DNA of 64,000 bases, taken from positions 1 through 64,000 of the forward strand of contig CBDCWT010000065.1 of the NCBI GenBank assembly GCA_965223305.1, read 5' to 3'. The notes beneath the pieces were generated by a model that saw nothing but the letters and a program-made list of their open reading frames with translations, did not search any database and was not told where the DNA came from. This DNA comes from CBDCWT01 sp965223305 (GTDB taxonomy: Bacteria; Planctomycetota; Planctomycetia; Pirellulales; Pirellulaceae). The translations under genes were made by a program, and so were the position numbers. Below, piece by piece: positions 9,366 through 20,446 of the stretch; position 1 is the first letter of the stretch; every line of letters starts with the position of its first letter.

Positions 9366-9518
9366 GACGCGACCCTTCGGAGTGAACCAGCGAAAAACCC
9401 AGGCTGACCCACAGGGTCGGCAAAAGAAGTCGCGGTGGACCGCTGCTCCCGGTCCGAAACGTTCACGATGCCGCGAGTTTGGTTCGGAGTTTTAGTACGG
9501 TCGTCGCCGTAACTCAAG

Positions 9519-9592
9519 CACGCCCGGTAGGATTCGAACCTACAACCCTCGGTTCCGAAGACCGATGCGCTATCCAGTTGCGCCACGGGCGC
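9519..9592 (-). tRNA. tRNA-Arg (anticodon UCG)
   Basis: A 74-nt cloverleaf on the minus strand: acceptor GCGCCCG pairs with CGGGCGT (one G-U), D stem GCGC/GCGC with loop AACTGGATA, anticodon stem TCGGT/ACCGA with loop CTTCGGA (anticodon TCG), five-base variable loop GGGTT, T stem GTAGG/CCTAC with loop TTCGAAT, and discriminator G. CCA is not encoded. Its 3' end faces the decayed integrase, so it is the probable attachment site of the lost island. Confidence 0.9.
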
Positions 9593-9761
9593 CTTTGCAC
9601 CTAAGTGCCTAAAGCAAAAAAGTCTCTGGTGGTCGAGCGGAAACTAAGCCCTGCCAGCGACCCGCCTCAGATTCTACCTCGTTTTCGCAACCGCACCAAC
9701 CTCTGACAAGCAGCCACCCCCCTTCGCGTAACCGCTGAATTAATCGTTCAGCCGTTGACGC

Positions 9762-10307
9762 TCAGCTCTTGCTTGGCGGCTGTTGGGCCCTCATCAACTG
9801 AATCGCAGTCAACATAACTCCCGCCACCAGCAGCAGCGCGCCCAGGGGAACCAACCAAATACCGATGCCTGGGTCGCCGCCGTAGATGAAGATCCCACCC
9901 AGAAAAAAGCCGCCGGGCAGCAGAAGGCTGGCGCCCATCAAACAGGGGGAGGCCATCCGTCCAGCCCCCCTCAGGTCGATCGGAACGAAAAAATGCGTGG
10001 CAGCAAACATCCCATGTACCAGCGCCAAGAGCGTGCCGTGCGCATGACCCAGCGTCCACATCAGCCGCCGCGCTTCATATTCACCCTCCAAGTACCAGCC
10101 GATCTTGAAAGCATGCAGCGCCTCGAGCGCAATTCCGACCGACAGAAAACAGAGCAATGACCACCAAGCAAACTGAAGGTGCAACCGTACCAAAGATGCC
10201 GAGGTGCGGTCCAAAGGAATCTTACTCGCGCTCACGGTTTCAGCCTTACTCTCAGCATAGGAATGATTCCCGCACAGCTCTCTCTTATCTCTGCCGTCCG
10301 GCGTCAA
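9762..10307 (-). CDS. Four-TM membrane protein of unknown function
   Basis: 181 residues with a polar N-terminus of about 45 residues and four hydrophobic segments: FAWWSLLCFLSVGIALEAL, TLGHAHGTLLALVHGMFAA, the SLLLPGGFFLGGIFIYGG region, and WLVPLGALLLVAGVMLTAI. The second segment carries two His (GHAHGT) and another His precedes FFVPID, which could ligand a metal or haem. I do not recognise a named family. It lies just downstream of the eight-haem cytochrome on the same strand (51 bp gap), so it may be its co-transcribed membrane partner. An internal GTG start near residue 25 is possible. Confidence 0.65.
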   Translation of the reverse strand: MTPDGRDKRELCGNHSYAESKAETVSASKIPLDRTSASLVRLHLQFAWWSLLCFLSVGIALEALHAFKIGWYLEGEYEARRLMWTLGHAHGTLLALVHGMFAATHFFVPIDLRGAGRMASPCLMGASLLLPGGFFLGGIFIYGGDPGIGIWLVPLGALLLVAGVMLTAIQLMRAQQPPSKS

Positions 10308-10358
10308 ACCTGCAATTCTTAGATGGTATCCGCTAAAGGTGGACGGTGAATCATCGTC

Positions 10359-12314
10359 TCACTCTGCCACTTTGACGGCACGGTCGTTACGCCTCTCCAA
10401 CAGCCGCTGGAAGTCGTCGTGTATCAACTCTCCGCTCTCGTCGACAAGGGTCTCGGCCGGCAGTGCTTCCTTGACACGCAGCCTCCACAGCTCCATACCA
10501 TGCTGACGAACCTCCAGCTGCCGTTCCGCTGTTACCGGCCATTCGTACTCGAACTCGTCAAACCCCTCCAGGCTTCTCAGCGAACGGGAAGCGATCAATC
10601 GAACGGCGTCGTAAGGATCTTCAAGTAACTGGATCAGGTAGGGCGGCATCCAATCGGTGCCGGAGACTTGCCGTGCATCTTCCCAACCGAAGCTCCAGGC
10701 CATCAACGCACGCTGCGCCGCATCTCCCGTCAGCAGCCATATCACCGAGGCGGCGATCGACTGCTGGTCCTCACTCAACTCCGGCGTTTCCATGCCATAC
10801 CACTCAGACATCTGCTCGGCGGCCCAAGCCAGTGACTTGTCCAAATGGCATTGATTGCAAGCGTTGGGCCGACCGGTCGCCAGCGAAGTAGCAATGCTAG
10901 GGGAATCAAGATGGTGGCTGCGGATGGCCTTCAAGAGACCGTACGTGGTGTAGGGCATATGGCAGTTGTAACAGTTGCTGCCGCTCGAATCGGCGGGATG
11001 ATGGGTGTGTGCCGCAATCTCGTCTGGTGTGTCAAACGTGTCATGGCATTGCACACAAGCTTGGTTGCCGCGCATGGCCACGTCGAGCTGATCGTCGGCC
11101 CACTCGCTCATCTCGCGAGAATCCGACCGCGCTTGGTGCATGCGGTGGCACGAAAGGCATGACATCTCGCCACGTTGGAAACAGGGCGTCTCAGCCAGCG
11201 CGTTATATTCTCGGCCAGCGATGCGGATCATGCCGTCCGGCCAGAAATGCTGCTCGAAATAGTCGGGTTGCTCTTTGGCGAGTTGTGTAACTTCGCGGCG
11301 CTGGTCTTCGCCAAATCGAATCACGAAACGTGTATCTGACTGTTCGAGATCTTGGCCGGGAAGAAAGTTGTTGCCTTCGAGTGCCCACTTGCGCCATTTT
11401 TCCACTCCCAACAGACCATGGCATTGCCCACAGACCTGAGAGGCGCGGTCGTGGGGGAGCCGCCCTGGGTTCACGATTGTCTCGTCCGAGCTGTGGCTCA
11501 GATGCAGCGCGTAACGGCGAGCGGGATCGCGGTTGGCACGCACATGTTCCGCCCCGGGGCCGTGGCAGGCCTCACAGGCAATCCCCAGTTCACCCACTTG
11601 AGTATCCACTTGGTCGGTCCACCAATTGCCATCTTCGTTGATGGTGGGCAGCATCTTGCCATTGGTGGCGTGGCACTCGATGCAGACTTGGTTCCAGTGA
11701 CCGATACCGAACCCTTTAGGAGTATCGGGAGGCATCAAGAACATCGAGCGCCGCGGCAGCCAGCGGCCCTCCTGTTTGAGGTAAGCAAAAGGCAGCAGGC
11801 CGACGTATCTCGCGTTGTCGTGGGCGGCAAACCAGTAGACTTGCATGTGGTGCGAACCTGTGGACATCACCACCGGCCGCTCCTCGTACGGATACGGAAG
11901 CTCTACAGAAAGCTGATCGCCGCGAAGTTTGGCGCGGAACGAGACGCCGTCTTCGAGCGCGACGTCGTCGAAGGGCGCCAGGACGTTGTCCGGCGTTGCG
12001 ACCTGTGTCATCGTGCGATGATACGAGCCGTACCAGGTACTGTGCTCGCGGGGGTGACATCGCACACAAGCCGCTGATCCCAGATACCCATCCGATCGCA
12101 CTTCGATCGGCCGGTTGACCGGTTCGATCGGCGGGGCGACCGGCTGCGAAAACCTCACGGCCGTGCTGATCAACGTGATCGGCAGAGCGATCCAGAGCAC
12201 AACGAGCGCAGCGCGACCGAGCTGACTCTTGACGGCCACGTGCCCCCAAACACCAAGAACCGGCAACAGTGCCAGACAGAGCAGCGCGACGGTCCACACC
12301 GCCTCAGTCGCCAT
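10359..12314 (-). CDS. Membrane-anchored eight-haem cytochrome c
   Basis: 651 residues with two N-terminal hydrophobic segments (about 5-25 and 35-55) that anchor it in the inner membrane, then a large periplasmic part. Eight CxxCH haem-attachment motifs are seen: CVRCH (83-87), CIECH, CEACH, CGQCH, CLSCH, CVQCH, CYNCH and CNQCH. The C-terminal region after the last motif has a HEAT-like stretch (DPYDAVRLIASRSLRSL). The 'CEACHGPGAEHV' and 'CLSCHRMH' contexts match the planctomycete multihaem cytochromes related to DmsE/NrfA-type electron carriers. The role is electron transfer; donor and acceptor cannot be read from the sequence. It is transcribed with the four-TM protein downstream and is divergent from the FHA gene. 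Confidence 0.85.
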   Translation of the reverse strand: MATEAVWTVALLCLALLPVLGVWGHVAVKSQLGRAALVVLWIALPITLISTAVRFSQPVAPPIEPVNRPIEVRSDGYLGSAACVRCHPREHSTWYGSYHRTMTQVATPDNVLAPFDDVALEDGVSFRAKLRGDQLSVELPYPYEERPVVMSTGSHHMQVYWFAAHDNARYVGLLPFAYLKQEGRWLPRRSMFLMPPDTPKGFGIGHWNQVCIECHATNGKMLPTINEDGNWWTDQVDTQVGELGIACEACHGPGAEHVRANRDPARRYALHLSHSSDETIVNPGRLPHDRASQVCGQCHGLLGVEKWRKWALEGNNFLPGQDLEQSDTRFVIRFGEDQRREVTQLAKEQPDYFEQHFWPDGMIRIAGREYNALAETPCFQRGEMSCLSCHRMHQARSDSREMSEWADDQLDVAMRGNQACVQCHDTFDTPDEIAAHTHHPADSSGSNCYNCHMPYTTYGLLKAIRSHHLDSPSIATSLATGRPNACNQCHLDKSLAWAAEQMSEWYGMETPELSEDQQSIAASVIWLLTGDAAQRALMAWSFGWEDARQVSGTDWMPPYLIQLLEDPYDAVRLIASRSLRSLEGFDEFEYEWPVTAERQLEVRQHGMELWRLRVKEALPAETLVDESGELIHDDFQRLLERRNDRAVKVAE

Positions 12315-12554
12315 GAGCTTCCCTTTGCTGTTCGCCGTATCCCGAAAGCGGTTGGGCGCTCCAACCGGAGTTAACGTGTCAATTTACCGGATGGGGCGCC
12401 GCCGATCCAACTCGGCCAAAGATCCGCCCGAGCAGCGACACTGCCCGGGAATTCCCGGATTTCGAGGTGTCAATACTTGACCCGCGATTTGCCTGGATGC
12501 TATAAGCGACTGTGGGTTTTCGCCCATTTTTTCGTTGTCAGTGAGCATCTTAGG

Positions 12555-13241
12555 ATGGCTGGGATTACCTTGCGCGTACTCGACGGTGCCGACCGAGGGC
12601 GGGTCTTTGGCGACCTCCTGCCGCCGGTTACCATCGGCCGTGAGGAAGGCAACACCATCCAGTTAAACGACGAACGGGTCAGCCGGTTCCATATCAAGAT
12701 TCAGGAAGACCACGAAAAGCTGGTGCTCACCGATCTCGAGAGCACCAACGGCACCAAAGTAAACGGTGAAGACATCCAACTCCGCATCCTGCGGTTCGGA
12801 GACATGGTTACCGTCGGCCGCTCTGTCTTGCTGTTTGGGTCTCGCGATCAGATTGCCAGTCGCCTGGCAGAGATGAAACGTGGCGGTTCGAGTAACAAAG
12901 CGACAATCGACCCACCACCACGGGTTGATGGCGAGGCCCAGTCGTCGTTAGATTTTGATCTGAATCTCAGCGACGACAATGGAAACCTGCAAGCGACACT
13001 GCACTCCTTGCAGCCCCCCGAGCTGCCCGACCGACTTTCACCTGGCCAGGCGGCTCAGATGGCCGAAATGCTGGAGTACTTTCACATCCGCATCCGTGAG
13101 TTGCTGGAGGCGGTTAATGTGGAAGGCAAGGGCGAACGTGTCACACTGGAATTGGCAGACTGGCAGACGCTGATCGACTTGCAAGCTCGCTTGGCCGAGT
13201 ACCTGCGGGCGGTCAGCGATCCCAATCGTCCCTCAGATTAG
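12555..13241 (+). CDS. FHA-domain protein
   Basis: 228 residues from ATG 12555 (MAGITLRVLDGADRG); an earlier in-frame start exists but its extension looks non-coding. Residues about 3-95 form a forkhead-associated domain: TIGREEGNTIQLND, VSRFHIKI and LESTNGTKVNG carry the Gly-Arg, Ser-x-x-His and Asn-Gly residues that bind phosphothreonine. The rest is polar and ends in a helical segment (YFHIRIRELLEAVN). It would read Ser/Thr kinase signals in the cytoplasm. It lies 61 bp upstream of dnaE on the same strand and may be co-transcribed with it. Confidence 0.85.
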   Translation: MAGITLRVLDGADRGRVFGDLLPPVTIGREEGNTIQLNDERVSRFHIKIQEDHEKLVLTDLESTNGTKVNGEDIQLRILRFGDMVTVGRSVLLFGSRDQIASRLAEMKRGGSSNKATIDPPPRVDGEAQSSLDFDLNLSDDNGNLQATLHSLQPPELPDRLSPGQAAQMAEMLEYFHIRIRELLEAVNVEGKGERVTLELADWQTLIDLQARLAEYLRAVSDPNRPSD

Positions 13242-13302
13242 CTTCAGCGGACCTGCTCCCTACCGGACCTCTCTGACAACTTGGTCAACGACGGATCGAA
13301 CC

Positions 13303-16300
13303 ATGACCACCCACCGCCCCTTTGTTCACCTGCACTGCCATAGCCACTACAGCCTGCTCGACGGGGCTGGGTCCATTGGAAAGTTAGTCGATCGTGCTCA
13401 GCAGCACGGAATGAACGCGTTGGCCCTGACCGATCACGGCAACTTGCACGGGGCTGTCGAGTTTTACCGCAAGGCTAGAGAGGCTGGCATCAATCCGATT
13501 CTCGGATACGAAGCCTATATCGCGCCCAGCAGCCGATTCGAAAAAGAAGCTGGCAGCATGAAGGACGCCAGCTACCACTTGACTCTGCTGGCCCAAAACC
13601 GCACCGGCTTTAAGAACCTGGTCAAGATGGCCTCGTCCGCATCGCTGGAGGGCTTCTACTTTAAGCCTCGGATCGACAAGGCGCTGCTCGAGGAGTTTAG
13701 CGAGGGCATCATTTGCTTGAGCGGTTGCGTTTCCGGTGAATTTTCCCGAACGCTGCTGCGGAACTCCGGCTCCGAGGCCGAATTGGACGAGGCACTGGAA
13801 ATTGCCCGCTGGTTTCGTCAGGTTTTCGGCGAGCGTTACTTTATTGAGATCATGAACAACGGTGCCGAAATCCAGCGGTTGGCAATGGAAGGTGCCGTTC
13901 ACGTTGCGCAAGAGCTGGATCTACCGATGGTGGCCACTTGTGATGCGCACTATGTCGACCGTGAGGATGCAGAAGCACAAGATGTGATGCTTTGCATTAA
14001 TACGGGCAAGTTTCGCACCGACACTTCAAGAATGAAGATGGACGGCAGCGAGTACTATCTGAAGAGCCCCGAGGAAATGTATGAGGCCTTTCCGGGACAC
14101 GAGGGTGCAGTCGCTCGCAGCCAAGAAATTGCCGACCTCGTGGACATCGATCTCGAGCTCGGACAACGACACTTTCCGACATATCAACTTCCCGCCGAGA
14201 CAACCGCCGCAGACTTTCTCCGAGAACTCTGCATCCAAGGGCTGATCGAGCGGTATGCCAATTCTCCGGAAATGTGTGCCGATGGACAGCTCACCGAGAC
14301 GGTGCTGCAGCGGCTGGACCGGGAGCTGGAAGTCATCAACAAACTCGGTTTCCCCAACTACTTCCTAATTGTCTGGGACTTCGTCCGGTACGCGCGTGAA
14401 GAAGGCATTCCCGCGACGGCGCGCGGCAGCGGCGTGGGCGCGTTGGTCTGCTACGCGCTCTATCTCAGTCACGTTTGCCCGATTCACTACGATCTACTGT
14501 TCGAACGTTTTCTAGACGAGAGCCGGCTGGAAGCACCCGACATCGATATTGATTTTTGTAAAGACCGCCGCGGCGAGGTGATTCGCTATGTCAAGGAGAA
14601 ATACGGCGAGGCCAACGTAGCGCAGATCGGCACGTTTGGAACACTCGCCGCGCGAGCCGCGATCAAGGACGTCGGACGCGTCTTGGGAATTCCGCTGGCC
14701 CGCGTCAACCAGGTAACCGAAATGGTGCCCGATGAACTGGGTATCTCACTCGAAAAGGCGCTGCAGAAGAGCGACGACCTATCGAAGACCTACCACGGAG
14801 ACGCCGAGATCAGGGAACTTCTCGATCTAGCCATGAAGATCGAGGGCCTGGCCCGCAACGTGGGCACCCACGCAGCTGCGGTCGTCATCGCCGATAAACC
14901 ACTGACCGAATATGTTCCTCTCGGTCGCGTCTCGGGAAAGACCGATATTATCACACAGTGGTCGATGAACGACGTTGAGGCAGCGGGTCTGCTGAAGATG
15001 GACTTTCTCGGCCTCCGTAACCTCACGATCCTCTCGAAGGCAGTTGCACTGATCGAGGAGTCGACCGGAAAACGGGTCGACCCCCACAAATTCCCCCTGG
15101 ACGACCCGGAGACCTTTGCGTTACTGCGACGGGGTGAAACCAAAGGGATCTTTCAGCTCGAAAGCGGCGGCATCCGTGACCTCCTACAGCGCATGAAGCC
15201 GGATCACTTCTCGGACATCATCGCCACCAACGCACTTTACCGACCGGGTCCGCTGGAGGGCGGCATGGTCGACGACTATATCGCCGTCAAGCACAAGCGG
15301 AAGAACGCAGAATACAAACACCCCGTACTCGAAGATGTGCTGGAAGAGACCAACGGCGTGATGGTCTACCAAGAACCAGGTGATGAGGATCCTCAATCGA
15401 CTCGGTGGAATTCCACTTGCCAATGCCTATACCTGTATCAAGGCAATCAGTAAGAAAAAAGAGTCGCTGATCGCTCAGAACTACGAACAGTTCGTCAGCG
15501 GTGCAACAGAACGCGGCATGATCGACAAGGAGGCCCGCGAGATCTGGGAGTTGATTATCAAATTCGCCGGGTATGGCTTCAACAAATCTCACAGCACGGC
15601 GTATGCCTTGATCGCCTACCAGACAGCCTATTTGAAGGCTCATTACCCGGTTGAGTTCATGGCGGCACTGCTGTCCGGTGACATTCCCGGCCGTAACTTC
15701 AAACGGAAAGACGCGCTGGTCGAACACCTGGAAGACTGCCAACGCATGAGCATCGAGGTCGTTCCGCCCGACGTGAATCGGTCCTTTGTCGACTTCGCGG
15801 TTCGGGATGGAAAGATCCTCTTCGGGCTCTCGGCGGTCAAGAGCTGCGGCGGTGCTGCGGCGGAAGCCATCGTCAAAGCTAGGGAAAACGGTCAGCCATT
15901 TCGCGACCTGTTCGAATTCTGCGAGCGGGTTGATCCGTCAGCCTGCGGACGGTCGACAATCGAAACACTCGTCAAGGCAGGAGCATTCGACTCGACGGGA
16001 GCTCGCCGCGCCCAGAACATGGCGGTGCTCGAGCGAGCGATGCAGGCGGGAGCCGCGGCGCTCGCCGACCGCCGTAGCGGGCAAAAGAGCTTGTTTGGGA
16101 TGACCGACGACGCTGACGACCAGGACCTGCCCGCCGATTTGCCCTCCGTCGATGAGTTCGTCGAACGAGAACGTCTGTTGATGGAAAAAGAAGTACTCGG
16201 CTTCTACTTGTCCAGCCATCCACTTGCCGAATACGAGACAAAGCTCCGCACTTATTGCTCCCATACCACTGACAACCTCAGCGGCCTGGCAGACAAGACC

Positions 16301-16879
16301 GAGGTGCTGATGGGCGGAATGCTGTCAGCGATCAAACTGGCCAATGTCAAGAACGCGCGTCAGGGGGCTCCCACAAAGTACGCGAACTTCGATCTGGAAG
16401 ATATGGAAGGTTCGATTCGCTGCATTTTGTGGCCCGATGACTACGAGGTGTTCGGCGAGCTGGTCAAACCAGACGCGATCCTCGTAGCCCACGGGTCACT
16501 CGACCGGCGTGGCGGTGGCGACGAAGTTAACTTGATCGTCAGTGAGCTCATTCCGCTGGAGGATCTGGAGACCCGCTACACAACTGGTGTGGTCATTCGC
16601 GTCGACGAACTGGCACACGGCTCCGATCGCTTGGCGAAGGTCAGAGAAGTTGTTCGCGGGTATCCCGGACGCTGCGAGTTACACTTGTTGCTGCAGTTGG
16701 AAAACGGCAGCCGCGTCCACATGCAATCGCAGCAGGCCGGAGTCGAAGTAACGCTGGAGCTCCGAGAACGGATCGACGATCTACTGGGAGCCGGCAACTT
16801 GCGGCTGCTGACGAGGTCCAAGTCGCGAAAGCACGCAGAACCGCGCGCCAGCCGAAAGTCACCAGCCCGGCTCGGATGA
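13303..16879 (+). CDS. dnaE: DNA polymerase III alpha subunit, with an apparent +1 frameshift
   Basis: About 1190 residues in total. The N-terminal PHP domain begins FVHLHCHSHYSLLDGAG; the palm carries PDIDIDFCKDRRGEV (about residues 411-425) with the catalytic Asp pair; the C-terminal part has the helix-hairpin-helix region and an OB fold (VLMGGMLSAIKLANVKNA, GSIRCILWPDDYEVF). The frame breaks after GVMVYQE: the first frame runs to a stop at 15453 as nonsense, while the conserved continuation QVMRILNRLGG starts in the +1 frame. Removing one C at 15375-15376 restores one continuous polymerase. Because dnaE is normally essential and everything else is well conserved, a sequence error is the first explanation. 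It is the replicative polymerase catalytic subunit. Confidence 0.92.
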
Positions 16880-17049
16880 GGCCCGCGGCGCAGGAGTGGC
16901 GAAGAGAAGGCCCAGGGGCCAAATCGCTCACACTCGCGCCGAAGGAGATGAGTGTAAATGGGCTCTGCCGGTTTGACTTAGGCGCTGTCGAGGCGTCTGC
17001 CCGCCCACGCCAAGCCGTTCATCCTTGCAAAACCCCATTGCGCCCGTTT

Positions 17050-17206
17050 TGAAGTTGCGCACTTCGCCTCAATCGTAACCCGAAGCGTAAGCGAGGGAAC
17101 AACTTGCGATGGTGCATCAACTCCCCCTCGCTCACGCCTCGCGCCTACGAAACACCCGGCAAATTCGCGAGCCGGCACCCACCAAACAGCTAAAAGCGCA
17201 ACTTCA
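17050..17206. repeat. MITE-like repeat with GAAGTTGCGC ends (copy 1)
   Basis: Ends TGAAGTTGCGC (17050-17060) and GCGCAACTTCA (17196-17206) are exact inverted repeats. Inside is a second palindrome: ACCCGAAGCGTAAGCGAGG followed after about 30 bases by the diverged complement. The core CGTAACCCGAAGCGTAAGCG and AACAACTTGCGATGGT recur in the copy at 52941-53167. The only open frame through it (minus, with VPSLTLRVT) is a translation of the repeat and not a gene. The rest of the 16880-17451 spacer holds nothing else that I can support. Confidence 0.7.
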
Positions 17207-17451
17207 CGACGCGCCGGGCGGGGGGCACGCGGTTCCCCCTAAACACCGTTGATTACCGAAACTGTTTGCCGAAAGCACATCGCCGAAGTAATATATTTTG
17301 TTGACGGCTTAGCGGTCCAGTCAGCGGGCAAATCACAGTCAGCCGGTATCATCGAGCCGCCTCTAGAATCAAGCGTTCCCACGACCGCAGCATCGAATCT
17401 GATTAACGGCCGTGGGGACGTACCGGTCATTTTTGCAGGAGAGCAGAATTG

Positions 17452-18881
17452 ATGTCATCGCGATACGTTGGCCTGGCGGCTGTGCTGGTGGCAGCTGCCG
17501 TTTTCTGTCACGAGCCCGCTTACGGACAAACGACGACTGGTGGAACGGGCGGTGGAACGGGTGGTGGCCTCACCACCACGACGGTCACGACGCAACAGAT
17601 TGCGGGAGTGGCTGTTGATGCCGACGGAGTGCTACGGATGCACAAGTTCGCCGACCCGGGCGGGCGGCTGTCGAAGCGGGCGATTGCGGGTGCTCGGGCG
17701 ACCCTGGACGCAGAGGTGTCTCGGGCAAGCGAGTTTCGCAAGATCTCGCTCAACCGGCTGGAAGCAGCCATCAATGCCAGGTTTGCCGAGGGCGAGGCTC
17801 CGGACGACGAGATGCGGTACCTGGCGGGATTAACCCGCGTCCAGTACGTCTTCTTTTTTCCAGAATCCAATGACATCGTGATCGCGGGGCCGGCCGAGGG
17901 ATGGGCGACCGATTTGTCGGGGGCGCGTGCGCGGCTATGAAACAGGGCGCCCGGTAGTCGAACTGCGCGATCTGATTGTGGCTCTCCGCGCGTTTCCACC
18001 GCATGGAACTTCCGAGCCCGTGATCAGTTGCTCGATCGATCCGACCCAAGAAGGCCTCGCCAACATGCAGGAGTTTCTGCGACAGCTGGGTGGCCGCCCG
18101 GCTCCAAGCCAGGCGGTCTTTATCGCCAATGGGCTGCGCAGGAGCCTGGGCATGCAGAGAATCACGATCTCAGGGATTTCCGCCAACACACACTTTGCCC
18201 AGGTGCTAGTCGAAGCCGACTATCGCATGAAGATGATCGGGATTGGCCTAGAGCGGACGCCGGTCAAGTTCAAGTCGTATGTGGACCTGGCCTCTCCGGT
18301 CTCGGTGTCCCGCAATGCGATGCAGCGGTGGTATTTCGTGCCGAACTACGAATGCGTTCGCGTGACAGAGGACGAGCGGGCGATGGAACTAGTGGGCCAG
18401 GGAGTCAAGCTGATCGGCGCGAACGAGATGGTTGCGGCCGACGGATCCCGCACGGCCACGGCGCACGTGGACGCGGCGGGCAAGCGGTTCACGCAGGGAT
18501 TCACGGCAAAGTACGAGGAGATTGCCAACGCGGGTCCCTGTTTACGCTCAGCTGCGGAATTGTATTGACCTAGCAGTCGCTGCTGCGTTCATTCAGGAGC
18601 AAGACTTCTACGGTCAAGCGAGTTGGTCGATGGATCTGTTCCTGGACGAGGCCCGGATTCCGGTCGAGGATGTCTCGGCGCCGGAACGAGTTGAGACGGC
18701 GGTTGCCAGCGTTTGGAAAAGACGGCGGCTCATGACACCGGTCGGGGGCGGCGTCAGCATTCAACCCAGACTGGCGTTGGCTCCAGAGAGCATTTTGGCG
18801 GACGAGTCGGGCGGGGTCGCGGCCAAGCAGCAGGAAATCGACGTGGACCGGTTGGCACCCGATCGATGGTGGTGGGACTGA
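17452..18881 (+). CDS. Secreted DUF1598 protein, with two apparent frameshifts
   Basis: ATG 17452 is preceded by AGGAG. A signal peptide (LAAVLVAAAVFCHEPAYGQ) and a Gly/Thr linker are followed by a DUF1598 pattern: VDADGVLRM..ADPGG, LRYLAGLTRVQYVF-type segments and, in the second frame, FIANGLRRSLG...ITISGISANTHFAQVLVEADYRMKMIGIGLE. The protein is spread over three frames: 17452-17940, about 17927-18568, and about 18535-18881 (VPVYAQLRNCIDLAVAAAFI). Each switch is explained by one extra G in a short G run (near 17920 and 18531). The combined product is about 475 residues. The family is restricted mainly to planctomycetes, is exported, and has no known function. Confidence 0.7.
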
Positions 18882-18894
18882 ACCGCGGCGCGTC

Positions 18895-20446
18895 TCACTC
18901 GTAGTACCACGTCAGCAAAACACGGTCTTCTGGCTCAGGGATTGGATTGCCCGGGGGCGGCGTGATCTCCAACCGCTGGATCAACTGCACTTCCACGACT
19001 TCTCGTTGTGGATCTCCTTCGGCGACCTCGTCATTCCATCGCCTGTGGAGCCAGTTCGCGAAGTGAATTCGGTGGAGCCCGTAGGGTTCGGTTGTCAGAT
19101 TGTCAAGGTACTTCCGCCAGCGTTGCGTCTTGTACGTGGCACTGACCAACGCCGGCTTCTTCCAGGGTAAGGGCTGGTCATAGTCCCAGAGATTCACTTC
19201 GTCGCCATCCCGTAGGGTACCCTTCATCACCAGCCAACCGTCCTCGGTGCGGGGAATTGGTGAGAACATCGACCAGTTTTGGTCAAGTCCCACTGCCCGG
19301 CCGAACCCGTTATAGCGCCGAGGCATCACGACCGCCTCTAGCTGTGAGAAATTCAACTCGCGGATATTCCAGGCGATGGTGTAGAGTAGCGCCGCCAGCA
19401 CGATGGCGTTGACCAGCCAAGAGCCAAACCGCGATATCGGTCGATGGCTGGCGATCGCTAGACTCCGGTCGTCGTCGAGGCCGTCTCCCGCACGGTCGGT
19501 GTCCTGCCGCGCCCGGCTGCGCGGCGTAACGTCCCAGACCTGTCGGCAGCCTTCGCGCCAGGTAGTCCCAGAACTCGGTGGGCAGGAAGACGAGCCACCC
19601 GACCATGCAGATGGGGGGGAACAGCCCGATCGTCAGCGTCAGCGCTAAGCCCACGTGAAATCCCCAGAATACTAGGGTTGTGATCAGCCGCAGAATGGCG
19701 GTCTTCCAAGGGGAGAAGACAATGATCGGGCCGGCGAACTCCAACACGAAGGTGGCCAACGTTAGCGCTTTGTGCAGCTCGACCGGACGTTCGCGCAGCC
19801 ACTGCCCAAACTGGGTCAAGTAAGCGTCGCAGTTCAATGCGTAGTAGACCGCCGAGCACTCGGTAAGCCAGGCATCGTGGAACTTGAACAGTGCTGAAAA
19901 GAAGTACATCATCGACAGCTGCAGCATGATGGCGGCACTTGCGACTGAAACGGCGCGCGGTCCCCTCGAGTGACGATCCGCAATTCGATCGAGGCTGAAC
20001 CGCGCACCCAACGGCAGAAACAAGCTCCACAACAGCATGCAACGCAACAGCACGTCACCGCTGTTGACCAGCAGCGGGTTGCGGCTGTCCAGGGACAGCA
20101 GCAGTAGCCAGCTGACGACGGCAGCTAGCCGAGTTCGGTAACCAACGAGCAAGCAGATCGCGGCCGCCGCCGCGGCCACCATCAGCAGTGCCTGCACCCA
20201 AAACTGCCCGCTCAGGAGGTGGAGTGACCACATATCCACGCTGCGGAACTGGTCAGCCGTTTCATACAGCTCGATGCGGGCGATCCTCGGCAGCACGCCG
20301 GCATCGGTGAAGTAGGCTGTCAGCTCGCGGCTTCGAAACAGCAAGTCGCAAAGAATCACTAGAGCGGCGCCAATCCGAAACGCAGCCAATGATCTTAAGT
20401 CGACGCCGAACAGAATGCTGAGCTTCTGCATAGTGCGGCCGCTCAT
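18895..20446 (-). CDS. HTTM-domain integral membrane protein (apparent frameshift near 19530)
   Basis: N-terminal part (from 20446) is a horizontally-transferred transmembrane (HTTM) domain, related to the vitamin K-dependent gamma-carboxylase membrane part: LRSLAAFRIGAALVILCDLL, LSLDSRNPLLVNSGD, LQLSMMYFFSALFKFHDAW and several more TM helices. After EFWDYLARRL the frame runs into nonsense and ends at 19310; the matching C-terminal soluble part continues in another frame (RPISRFGSWLVNAIV...LLYTIAWNIREL, LDQNWSMFSPIPRTEDGW) to 18895. One indel at about 19520-19545 would join them into about 515 residues. Substrate unknown; a carboxylase-like role is not supported by visible active-site residues. 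Confidence 0.75.

Noticed and set aside
16978..17178. Minus-strand 66-residue frame with VPSLTLRVT
   Set aside because: It is the translation of the GAAGTTGCG repeat; a similar frame arises in the copy at 52941-53108.
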